6,929 bases of DNA from JAFDZW01 sp035632315 (GCA_035632315.1 DASQGZ010000006.1:1-6929); one strand, 5' to 3'. Positions 1-6,109 are shown, numbered from the stretch's first letter. Notes: generated by a model from the letters alone, not told the origin. Made by a program: numbers and translations.

Positions 1-1181
1 ATCAGACAGCATATCTGAAGGCGCATTATACGGCCGAGTTTCTTGCGGCAAATATGACACATCAGATGAATTCGACTGATTATATTGTTCAGCTGATCGA
101 CGACGGGAAAAAATTCGGCATTGCAACGCTGCCACCGGATGTCAATTCGAGTTTACTGACATTTACACCGACCGATGCAGGCATTCGCTTCGGACTCGTC
201 GGGATCAAAAATGTCGGACAGAAGGCGGCCGAGAGCATTGTCGCCGAGCGAATGAAGAACGGTGCGTACACATCGCTGTTTAATTTTACTAATCGCGTCG
301 ATTCGAAGCTCGTTAATAAGCGAGCCGTGGAATCTCTTGCTCTTTCCGGAGCATTTGACTCGACCAATACAGACGGTGTCCCACTGAATCGTCATCGTTC
401 GGATGTTCTTAGCAGCATCGAACGTGCCATTGATTATGGAAAGTCGCTTGTTGGCGAAGGAGGCCTCTTTAGCGGCTCCGACTCCTTGCGAGAGAACGAA
501 CCGCGCCTTGCACCGTCGCCTGTCGTTTTCAGCGACCGGGAATTATTATCGAAAGAAAAGTCGGTGCTTGGTTTTTATGTCAGTGGTCATCCGCTCGAGC
601 CATTTCATGTGGACGCGCAAAGCTTTTCGTCGGTTAAGTTCAGTGAATTAGCCGATTTGAAACAGGGCGACGAAGTATTCGTATTAGGAGTTATTGTCGG
701 GATCACGAAAAAACTGAGCCGCGAAGGTAAGGCATTTGCGATCGTCACGGTAGAAGATTTTTCCGGTAAATGCGACTGTGCATTTTGGGGCGAAAGTTAT
801 GACAAATACAAAGACATTGTCATTGACGAGCAGCCCATCGCCATTAGCGGAAGAGTCCGCAAGAATGCGATCAATGACACGGCAAGCATTTCGGTCAACG
901 AAGCATTTCCGATCGGTGATGTTCGCAAGAAACGCGTCAAAGGCGTCGTATTTAAGATGGCTGACGATGGCAGCACGCCGAACGGATCTCTGACCAAGCT
1001 GAAAGAGATCATCAGCAAGCATCCCGGGAATCGCAGCTCATTTATCGCTGTTGAAAATAACAACAATGCTGCGGTGCACCATTACAAACTGCCGGAGACA
1101 TTTTCCGTCGCCGCAGACGATGCGCTGATCGCTGACTTCGAATCCGTCTTTGGGCGTAACACGATCTTGTTCAGATCATAA
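1..1181 (+). CDS. dnaE: DNA polymerase III subunit alpha, C-terminal part (5' end outside window)
   Basis: Catalytic alpha subunit of the replicative DNA polymerase III holoenzyme. The frame is open from base 3 with no start, so the gene enters from the left; about 392 codons are visible of a protein normally near 1,150 residues. The visible part begins in the conserved QTAYLKAHY/AEF block, followed by the DYIVQLID...GI..LPPDVN segment that typically precedes the tandem helix-hairpin-helix (IRFGLVGIKNVGQKAAESIV, about 174-240) and the VNKR..ESL..SGAFDS segment. The GHPLE motif near 585-597 and an OB fold (about 666-906, GDEVFVLGVIVG to SGRVRKN) follow, then a short tail domain that in this family contacts tau or ssDNA. 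The PHP and palm active sites lie upstream of the window. It ends in TAA at 1179-1181, 44 nt before trxA on the same strand, so co-transcription is likely. Identification rests on the continuous family-wide match and is secure. Confidence 0.97.
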   Translation, partial: QTAYLKAHYTAEFLAANMTHQMNSTDYIVQLIDDGKKFGIATLPPDVNSSLLTFTPTDAGIRFGLVGIKNVGQKAAESIVAERMKNGAYTSLFNFTNRVDSKLVNKRAVESLALSGAFDSTNTDGVPLNRHRSDVLSSIERAIDYGKSLVGEGGLFSGSDSLRENEPRLAPSPVVFSDRELLSKEKSVLGFYVSGHPLEPFHVDAQSFSSVKFSELADLKQGDEVFVLGVIVGITKKLSREGKAFAIVTVEDFSGKCDCAFWGESYDKYKDIVIDEQPIAISGRVRKNAINDTASISVNEAFPIGDVRKKRVKGVVFKMADDGSTPNGSLTKLKEIISKHPGNRSSFIAVENNNNAAVHHYKLPETFSVAADDALIADFESVFGRNTILFRS

Positions 1182-1225
1182 AGTTTTTGCATTAAAGTTT
1201 TTTACATGAAAGGAATTGACAACGT

Positions 1226-1564
1226 ATGACAACGACCAATGGAACAGCGCTTCACTTTGAAGATGCGACGTTCGATGCCGAGGTATTGCAAAGTGACAAA
1301 CCGGTACTCGTGGATTTTACAGCGACGTGGTGCGGCCCGTGCCGAATGATCGCACCGATCATCGAAGAGATGGCCGCAGAATATGCCGGCAAGGCGCTCA
1401 TCGGCAAAGTCGATGTGGATGAGAACCCGCAGATATCCATGAATTATGGTATCCGCTCGGTTCCGACACTGATGATCTTTAAAGGCGGGCAACCTGTCGA
1501 TATGATCATCGGCGCCGTCGGCAAACAGAAGCTTGTCGAGAAGCTCAACGCGCAGATCAACTAA
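1226..1564 (+). CDS. trxA: thioredoxin
   Basis: Small cytoplasmic protein-disulfide reductase, normally recycled by NADPH-thioredoxin reductase. It is 112 residues long, the usual size for TrxA. The redox motif WCGPC is at residues 35-39, preceded by the buried Asp30 in VDFTATWC. Lys61, the cis-proline Pro80 (RSVPTL) and Gly75/Gly94-type glycines complete the canonical fold, and there is no signal peptide. The ATG at 1226 is chosen because a GAAAGGA purine run (1208-1214) sits 11 nt upstream and the N-terminus has normal length. The gene lies 44 nt downstream of dnaE on the same strand and is closed by an intrinsic terminator 37 nt after its stop. I recall dnaE-trxA adjacency in Bacteroidota/Chlorobi genomes, which fits the suggested lineage. 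The call is essentially certain. Confidence 0.98.
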   Translation: MTTTNGTALHFEDATFDAEVLQSDKPVLVDFTATWCGPCRMIAPIIEEMAAEYAGKALIGKVDVDENPQISMNYGIRSVPTLMIFKGGQPVDMIIGAVGKQKLVEKLNAQIN

Positions 1565-1600
1565 AGCCTGGATTTTCAGGATCAAAGGTTATTCAGAATA

Positions 1601-1627
1601 AAACCCGCCACATCGGCGGGTTTTTTT
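1601..1627 (+). terminator. Rho-independent terminator of trxA
   Basis: A perfect GC stem CCCGCC (1604-1609) / GGCGGG (1615-1620) closes a 5-nt loop ACATC. It is extended by A-T pairs from the A run at 1600-1603 and followed by seven T (1621-1627). This is a textbook + strand intrinsic terminator 37 nt after the trxA stop. The A run on the left could make it partly bidirectional, but no minus-strand gene ends here. Confidence 0.95.
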
Positions 1628-1779
1628 ATCTGTACAATTCCTGCGACGTCATATACGTCTTATTAATATTACAATATCCATTATTTAGCGTATTTGTCCG
1701 TCAAGTCACCTTAATTACAGGAAAATATGAAGATATTGGTGAAACAGAGTACCGCTAATCCGTATCTTTACAATAGCCG

Positions 1780-2913
1780 ATGTTTCGAAATCGTTATGCC
1801 ATATTTACCCTATTTGCCGTCCAATTGTTGACTCGATCGACAGTGTGGGCGCAAACCGACACGGCAAAATCTTCAGACCCTCCATATTCCGAGCGCGCAC
1901 TTGTCGGCGCACCCTTCCTGTCATATTCGCCGGAAACAGGAATTGGCGCAGGGGCAGCGGGGCTGTTTTATTTTCATATTCACGACGACAGCAGCGAACG
2001 CAGCGATAACCGGCCGTCGATGATCTCGCTTGGTTTTACGTACACACAAAAAAATCAGATCTCGACGGGAAGCGATTATGCGTTGTACTTCGATCATAAT
2101 AAATATTACATCTTCGGCGGCTGGGACTATAAGAAGATCCCGTTCGATTTTTTTGGGATCGGTAATTATAATAGTAAAGATGCGACCGATAACTACACAC
2201 CACTTTGGCGCGGCGGTGATGTACTGATAACGCGGAATATCTTGGAGATCGATTCGAACGGCGGACTGAGTGCCGGACTCGGCACCGAATATCGGTATGA
2301 TCTGATCCTTTCGTCAAAATCCGGTGGCCCTCTACAATCGGGAAACGTGCCGGGAGCAAGCGGCGGACTGTCTGCCGGATTCGGTTGGATCGTATCAGTC
2401 GATACGCGCGATAATGTGTTCAGCACACACTCAGGTTACTATGCCGATCTTCGGACATATTATTATGGCAAAGCGGTCGGGAGTTCTTTCAATTTTAACC
2501 GGACGTCGCTCGATGCGCGCGAATTCATTCCTGTATTCACAACGCATACGCTTGCCCTTCAAGGACTCGTAACACTTGTCAAGGGCGTTGAGCCATTTTA
2601 TACGATGGCGGCGCTTGGCGGCATTTCAAATATGCGAGGCTATTTCGAAGGCAGATTTCGCGATAACGATATGACCGTCCTTCAAGCAGAATACCGTGCA
2701 CCGGTATTTTGGAGAATTGGTGTTGTTGGCTTTGCAGATGCCGGCGAAGTTGCAGGGACGATGGGCGAATTCAAACTGACCGGATTCAAATACTCCGTTG
2801 GCGCCGGCATTCGTTTGTTCTTATCACAGGAAGAACGAGTCGTCGCTAGACTAGATTTCGGTTTCGGCTCCGACTCGAATGAGATCTATTTTGCGGTGAA
2901 CGAAGCGTTTTGA
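1780..2913 (+). CDS. Omp85/BamA-TamA family outer-membrane beta-barrel without POTRA domains (surface antigen D15-like)
   Basis: A secreted outer-membrane barrel of 377 residues. Residues 1-24 look like a Sec signal peptide (MFRNR n-region, hydrophobic AIFTLFAVQLL, probable cleavage after V-W-A24, before QTD). The mature part starts almost at once with LVGAPFLSYSPETGIGAGAAG, a typical first strand of Bac_surface_Ag barrels. Alternating amphipathic strands follow. The diagnostic L6 motif NMRGYFEGRFRDN has Arg286-Gly287-Tyr288, and a FADAGEV turn comes next. The protein ends in Phe, as barrels recognised by BAM do. Full-length BamA or TamA carries several N-terminal POTRA domains; here only about 15-20 residues separate signal and barrel, so none is present. 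The ATG at 1780 is the only reasonable start because TAG at 1774-1776 closes the frame just upstream; no clear Shine-Dalgarno is visible. Cargo and function are unknown: single-domain Omp85 proteins have been proposed as lipid or protein channels. Confidence 0.85.
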   Translation: MFRNRYAIFTLFAVQLLTRSTVWAQTDTAKSSDPPYSERALVGAPFLSYSPETGIGAGAAGLFYFHIHDDSSERSDNRPSMISLGFTYTQKNQISTGSDYALYFDHNKYYIFGGWDYKKIPFDFFGIGNYNSKDATDNYTPLWRGGDVLITRNILEIDSNGGLSAGLGTEYRYDLILSSKSGGPLQSGNVPGASGGLSAGFGWIVSVDTRDNVFSTHSGYYADLRTYYYGKAVGSSFNFNRTSLDAREFIPVFTTHTLALQGLVTLVKGVEPFYTMAALGGISNMRGYFEGRFRDNDMTVLQAEYRAPVFWRIGVVGFADAGEVAGTMGEFKLTGFKYSVGAGIRLFLSQEERVVARLDFGFGSDSNEIYFAVNEAF

Positions 2914-2983
2914 AGATAACGCTGCATAGTATTTTGCCTGTTTGCATCGCAACCCCCTTCGGTAAAAGACTGTTTACAGCCCG

Positions 2984-3763
2984 ATGCAAAAAAAGTGGAA
3001 ACATGCGATCGTCGTCGGCGCATCGCAAGGAATAGGGGAGGCGCTTGTGCTTGAACTTGCGCGGGGAGGCGTTTCGGTCGGGCTTGTCTCGCGCAATCCA
3101 GATGCGATGAAGCAAGTGATCTCCAAAGCAGAATCACTCGCGGCTTCTGCAAACCCCAAACCCCAAACCCCAAACCCGACATTCATTTCATTCGTCCACG
3201 ACGTAACGAACTACGCCGAAGCCCCGGCACTTTTTCAGGAGATCACTCGCCAACTCGGCGGGCTCGATCTTATTATTTACAATGCGGGCATAATGCCTGA
3301 AGTCAAGCTCGACGAATTCGATTTTGCAAAAGACAAAAGTATCATTGACGTCAATGTTCTCGGTGCGATGTCCTGGCTCAACGAAGCGGCAAAACGTTTT
3401 CGCGCAGCAGGTTCGGGGACGATCGCCGGTATTTCGAGCATTGCCGGTGAACGCGGGCGCCGCGGGATGCCGGCATATATCGCATCTAAATCTGCACTGA
3501 GTGCCTATCTCGAATCTCTTCGCAACAGACTCTCGCAGCATGGTGTAAAAGTCGTAACGATCAAACCGGGTGTGATCGATACTGAAATGGCAAAGAACTC
3601 TCCACTTAAACTTTGGATCTATAGTCCTGAAAAGGCAGCGCATGAGATTATTCGCGCGGCTCGGCGAGGCACAACAGTAAAATATGTGCCATGGAAATGG
3701 CGTCTCGTTAGTTTTGTCTTGCATACCACCCCTTCATTTATTTTTCGCAGGCTCCCGATTTGA
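2984..3763 (+). CDS. dprE2: short-chain dehydrogenase/reductase, DprE2-like (probable 2-keto-pentose reductase of polyprenyl-phosphoryl ribose epimerisation)
   Basis: Classical SDR of 259 residues. The NAD(P) motif is G12-ASQ-G16-I-G18, N100-A-G102 supports the sheet, and the catalytic set is Ser152, Tyr165 and Lys169 (YIASK), with the PG motif in KPGVIDTEM. The segment SSIAGERGRRGMPAY and the C-terminal run ending in FIFRRLPI resemble what I recall of mycobacterial DprE2 (SSAAGERVRR...Y, ending FRKLPI), which reduces the 2-keto intermediate made by DprE1. The next gene is DprE1-like and overlaps by one base, strongly supporting this pairing. An unusual Pro/Asn insert at residues 57-65 (NPKPQTPNP) is encoded by tandem AAACCCC repeats and lies just before the FISFVHDVT strand. 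No Shine-Dalgarno is visible before the ATG at 2984, but the glycine motif is at the expected distance. The SDR assignment is certain; DprE2-type specificity is inferred from motifs and context. Confidence 0.82.
   Translation: MQKKWKHAIVVGASQGIGEALVLELARGGVSVGLVSRNPDAMKQVISKAESLAASANPKPQTPNPTFISFVHDVTNYAEAPALFQEITRQLGGLDLIIYNAGIMPEVKLDEFDFAKDKSIIDVNVLGAMSWLNEAAKRFRAAGSGTIAGISSIAGERGRRGMPAYIASKSALSAYLESLRNRLSQHGVKVVTIKPGVIDTEMAKNSPLKLWIYSPEKAAHEIIRAARRGTTVKYVPWKWRLVSFVLHTTPSFIFRRLPI
3151..3177 (+). repeat. AAACCCC heptanucleotide tandem repeat, about 3.9 copies, inside the SDR gene
   Basis: Three perfect AAACCCC units (3151-3157, 3158-3164, 3165-3171) are followed by a partial AAACCC (3172-3177). 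The unit length of 7 is not a multiple of three, so the repeat is read in successive frames as NPKPQTPNP (residues 57-65). The minus strand reads GGGTTTGGGGTTTGGGGTTTGGGG, four G runs able to form a G-quadruplex. No other tandem repeat of this kind was seen in the window. Confidence 0.97.
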
Positions 3764-5190
3764 TGCAAGTCCTTCCGGTAGATCATCTCGAAAAGATCGA
3801 AGGCTGGGGCGGAGCGGTTTCGAGCTTCGGTTATGTCTATCGGCCCGCAACGATCGAAGGCATTAAAGAAATATTTCAGCTTGCCCGCGATACCGGACGA
3901 AAAGTGACATTTCGCGGATCGGGCAGAAGCTATGGCGACGCATCGACCGGAGCCGAGCATCTCGTTCTCGATCTTTCTCGAATGAATCGTATCACCGGCT
4001 GGGATCCGCATTCCGGTATTATTACGATGGAGCCCGGGGTAACGATCGAGCAGTTGTGGGAATATATCATCGAGGACGGCTGGTGGCCACCGGTTGTGCC
4101 GGGTACCATGTATCCGACTATCGGTGGATGCCTCGGAATGAACATTCACGGAAAAAATAATTTTAAGGCGGGTCCGATCGGTGAACACGTTCTTGCATTC
4201 GATATGCTCTTCCCGAACGGTGAGACCAAACACGTCACGCGCGAAAACGACCCGGAGATATTTTACAGTGCCATCTCAAGTTTCGGAATGCTCGGCTGCT
4301 TTACGAGCATTACGATGCAAATGAAGAAAGTGTATTCCGGCGTGATGAATGTCCACGCTTATACATCGAAAGACCTCCATGATCTATTTACATGTTTCGA
4401 AGACTATCTTTCTGGTAGCGATTATCTCGTCGGTTGGGTCGATTGTTTCCCGTCCGGCAAACATTTCGGCAGAGCAATTATTCATCAGGCAAATTACTTG
4501 AACGAAGGCGAGGATCATTTCCCTTCGCAGACGCTGCAGGTTAAAAATCAATTATTGCCTGATACGATTCTTGGTATCATTCCAAAATCGGTTGTTTGGG
4601 TGTTGATGAGGCCATTTTCAAATAATATCGGGATGCGCTGTATCAATGCGCTTCGCATGCTCGCAACAAAACTTCCGATCATCGGCAAAGCGAGTTATAC
4701 ACAATCGCATGCCGAGTTCGCATTTCTGCTTGATTACGTACCCGGTTGGAAGAAATCGTACGGTCGCGGAGGCCTGATCCAGTATCAATCGTTCATTCCG
4801 AAAGAACATGCCGAAACAGTATTTCGTAAACAGATCGAGCTCTCGCAGCAATGTGGCATTATCCCATTTCTTGGAGTATTCAAACGGCATCGACCCGACA
4901 AATTTCTTATCACGCATGCCGTTGACGGTTATTCATTGGCATTGGATTACAAAGTGACCAATCGTAACCGCGAAAAGCTTTGGGAATTATGCTACAAGAT
5001 GAACGACGTCGTGCTCGAAGCAGGCGGACGGTTTTATTTTGCAAAAGACGCAACCCTTCGCGCATCAGATTTTCAAGCGTTTCTCGGCGAAGAGACGATC
5101 GTAAAGCTCGAATCACTTAAACACCGCTTCGACCCTGAGAATCTATTACAGACAGACCTCTCCCGGCGATTGATGAGAGAGCAGCAGTGA
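3763..5190 (+). CDS. dprE1: FAD-dependent oxidase, DprE1-like (decaprenylphosphoryl-beta-D-ribose 2'-oxidase family)
   Basis: A 475-residue flavoprotein of the vanillyl-alcohol-oxidase fold. The FAD domain shows RGSGRSYGD (51-59), PVVPGT and the IHGKN block with His129, aligning by eye with mycobacterial DprE1 (RGLGRSYGD, IHGKNHH with His132). The substrate/C-terminal domain keeps LIQYQ (Gln340, Gln342), VFKR (Lys374), the GYSLALDY strand (389-396), RFYFAKD (Tyr425, Lys428) and the closing FDPENLLQTDLSRRL. These match DprE1 Gln336, Lys367, Tyr415 and Lys418. DprE1 oxidises the 2'-OH of polyprenyl-phosphoryl-ribose, and DprE2 then reduces it to the arabinose epimer. Ala393 replaces the mycobacterial Cys387. 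The ATG at 3763 overlaps the SDR stop as TGATG, implying translational coupling; TTG at 3760 is a poorer alternative. There is no signal peptide. The family is confident; the exact polyprenyl-pentose substrate is inferred. Confidence 0.85.
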   Translation: MQVLPVDHLEKIEGWGGAVSSFGYVYRPATIEGIKEIFQLARDTGRKVTFRGSGRSYGDASTGAEHLVLDLSRMNRITGWDPHSGIITMEPGVTIEQLWEYIIEDGWWPPVVPGTMYPTIGGCLGMNIHGKNNFKAGPIGEHVLAFDMLFPNGETKHVTRENDPEIFYSAISSFGMLGCFTSITMQMKKVYSGVMNVHAYTSKDLHDLFTCFEDYLSGSDYLVGWVDCFPSGKHFGRAIIHQANYLNEGEDHFPSQTLQVKNQLLPDTILGIIPKSVVWVLMRPFSNNIGMRCINALRMLATKLPIIGKASYTQSHAEFAFLLDYVPGWKKSYGRGGLIQYQSFIPKEHAETVFRKQIELSQQCGIIPFLGVFKRHRPDKFLITHAVDGYSLALDYKVTNRNREKLWELCYKMNDVVLEAGGRFYFAKDATLRASDFQAFLGEETIVKLESLKHRFDPENLLQTDLSRRLMREQQ

Positions 5191-5198
5191 ACTGACGT

Positions 5199-5996
5199 TT
5201 ACTTGAGCGTCATTAACTTCAATGAGCCTTTCTGCTGTGAATTGATAAGCGGGCTTGTTATTTTTGAGTGATGGAAAAAATCCTCCACTGTAAATCCAAG
5301 TTCCGGTGACACATATGTATCGATGACGATCTGTCCGTTCATTGCGATCGTCCCTGCGGGCGTTGATGCTGTAACCAAATGCCTTACGTGCACCGCCTTG
5401 ACGGTATCCGTTGAAATAATAAAAGTCGTATCCGTCATTGCAGTAGCGGCATCTTTCAAAAAGACCTTTATATTGCCGAATGATTGAAATGTCGCTGAAT
5501 CGGAAACGGCAGTCCATGTTGTCCCAGCAGGTGCTCCGGGTTTTGCGACAAGCACCCAGTGGACGTCGATCGGGCTTCCAAGGGCGATCGCAAGAGAAGG
5601 ATATTGCTGGTTGAGAATGCTGAACCCGTAATTGTAGCGATAGAGATTCCCACTTGCATCCTGATAATAATAGTCGGTGTCTCTCGGCGACGAGGCAAAG
5701 AGATTCATCGTCACTCCGGATGAATATCCGCCATAACTGCGATTCGTATCGAGTACCATTTCCTGAATGTTATACTGTGCGCCGGCTGTGTCGATGCGAT
5801 CACCGTTATTGCCTTGTGCATCTGCAGTATCGATGACAAGCAGCTCGTAATACGCGATCGAGCCGGTTTTGAATTTCATTTTGATCGGCGTGTAGTTGGT
5901 ATTATTTCCGGTATTATCAGTGCTCGAACTGCATGAAACCAGAAACGTCAAGAGCAGGGAGTAGGCAAGAAAAACAGAGAAGTTATTTTTTTTCAT
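5199..5996 (-). CDS. putative lipoprotein of unknown function
   Basis: A 265-residue protein with a clear lipoprotein signal: MKK n-region, hydrophobic core (FSVFLAYSLLLTFLV) and lipobox L19-V-S-C22, so Cys22 would be lipidated. A Ser/Thr/Asn-rich linker (SSSTDNTGNN) follows. Residues from about 38 on are Thr, Ser, Asp and aromatic rich, with alternating beta-like patterns (KFKTGSIAYYELLVID, TFIISTDTVKAVHVRHLVTA, IVIDTYVSPELGFTVEDFF). The strand layout and the TYVSPELGF phrase recall secreted Bacteroidota/Chlorobi proteins that sense or bind at the outer membrane, but I do not recognise a family or any catalytic motif. Ser at +2 would favour outer-membrane targeting under the E. coli rule; the acidic export signal described for Bacteroidetes surface lipoproteins is absent. 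The start is fixed by the signal peptide. It converges on the DprE1-like gene with an 8-nt gap. The 106 nt upstream hold a palindrome and the mdh terminator, so it is probably transcribed alone. Confidence 0.85.
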   Translation of the reverse strand: MKKNNFSVFLAYSLLLTFLVSCSSSTDNTGNNTNYTPIKMKFKTGSIAYYELLVIDTADAQGNNGDRIDTAGAQYNIQEMVLDTNRSYGGYSSGVTMNLFASSPRDTDYYYQDASGNLYRYNYGFSILNQQYPSLAIALGSPIDVHWVLVAKPGAPAGTTWTAVSDSATFQSFGNIKVFLKDAATAMTDTTFIISTDTVKAVHVRHLVTASTPAGTIAMNGQIVIDTYVSPELGFTVEDFFHHSKITSPLINSQQKGSLKLMTLK

Positions 5997-6010
5997 AATA
6001 CAATAATTGA

Positions 6011-6029
6011 TCGGTCTTAATAAAACCGA
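6011..6029 (-). promoter_or_regulatory. 19-bp near-perfect palindrome upstream of the lipoprotein gene (possible operator)
   Basis: TCGGT.TTAATAA.ACCGA is symmetric around A6020 with one mismatched pair (6016/6024). It lies 15 bp from the lipoprotein start codon, between that gene and the mdh terminator. The dyad and the short AT-rich centre suit a dimeric repressor or activator. No convincing Bacteroidota-type promoter (TTG plus TAnnTTTG) could be placed next to it, so the role is only suggested. Confidence 0.3.
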
Positions 6030-6058
6030 ATTTGAACTGAAAAGTTACAATCGGGAAT

Positions 6059-6084
6059 AAAAAAAGGCGGCAACTGCCGCCTTT
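6059..6084 (-). terminator. Rho-independent terminator of mdh
   Basis: AAAGGCGGCA (6063-6072) and TGCCGCCTTT (6075-6084) are perfect inverted arms around AC. On the minus strand they are followed by seven U, from the A run at 6059-6065. It lies 18 nt after the mdh stop and ahead of the lipoprotein gene, isolating the two units. There is no T run on the + side, so it works in the minus direction. Confidence 0.93.
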
Positions 6085-6088
6085 GAAC

Positions 6089-6109
6089 ACTCTGAGTTGC
6101 TCTCAGAGT
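6089..6109 (-). repeat. Inverted repeat overlapping the mdh stop codon
   Basis: ACTCTGAG (6089-6096) and CTCAGAGT (6102-6109) form an 8-bp perfect stem with a 5-nt loop. The right arm contains the mdh stop (6103-6105). It sits 4 nt from the terminator stem, making a double-hairpin 3' end on the mdh transcript. It may protect the message end or may be incidental. Confidence 0.6.

Noticed and set aside
1206..1229. Seven-codon frame (ATG 1206 to TGA 1229) overlapping the trxA start as ATGA
   Set aside because: Too short to support, with no ribosome site of its own; the GAAAGGA inside it is better explained as the trxA Shine-Dalgarno.
1202..1585. 127-codon open frame on the minus strand across trxA
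   Set aside because: Fully antisense to an unmistakable thioredoxin gene.
1645..1659. GACGT-N5-ACGTC dyad between trxA and the barrel gene
   Set aside because: Only 5-bp arms in an AT-rich region, with no second copy and no promoter placed next to it; too weak to annotate.
1763..1770. TATCTTTA as a Bacteroidota -7 box (TAnnTTTG) for the barrel gene
   Set aside because: The nearest upstream TTG (1736-1738) is 24 nt away instead of about 19, and the box is only 9 nt from the start codon.
2974..3186. Minus-strand frames giving GFGVWGLG-type peptide
   Set aside because: This is simply the reverse translation of the AAACCCC repeat, a known source of spurious protein calls.
3188..3724. 178-codon open frame on the minus strand
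   Set aside because: Antisense to the catalytic half of the SDR; Cys/Arg/His-rich translation of the kind expected from the reverse of a coding frame.
3760..3762. TTG as the start of the DprE1-like gene
   Set aside because: The adjacent ATG at 3763 forms the usual TGATG coupling junction and adds no missing conserved residues if chosen.
3619..4233. 204-codon open frame on the minus strand
   Set aside because: It lies antisense across the end of the SDR gene and the FAD domain of the DprE1-like gene, both of which have clear motifs. Its own translation shows no recognisable domain.
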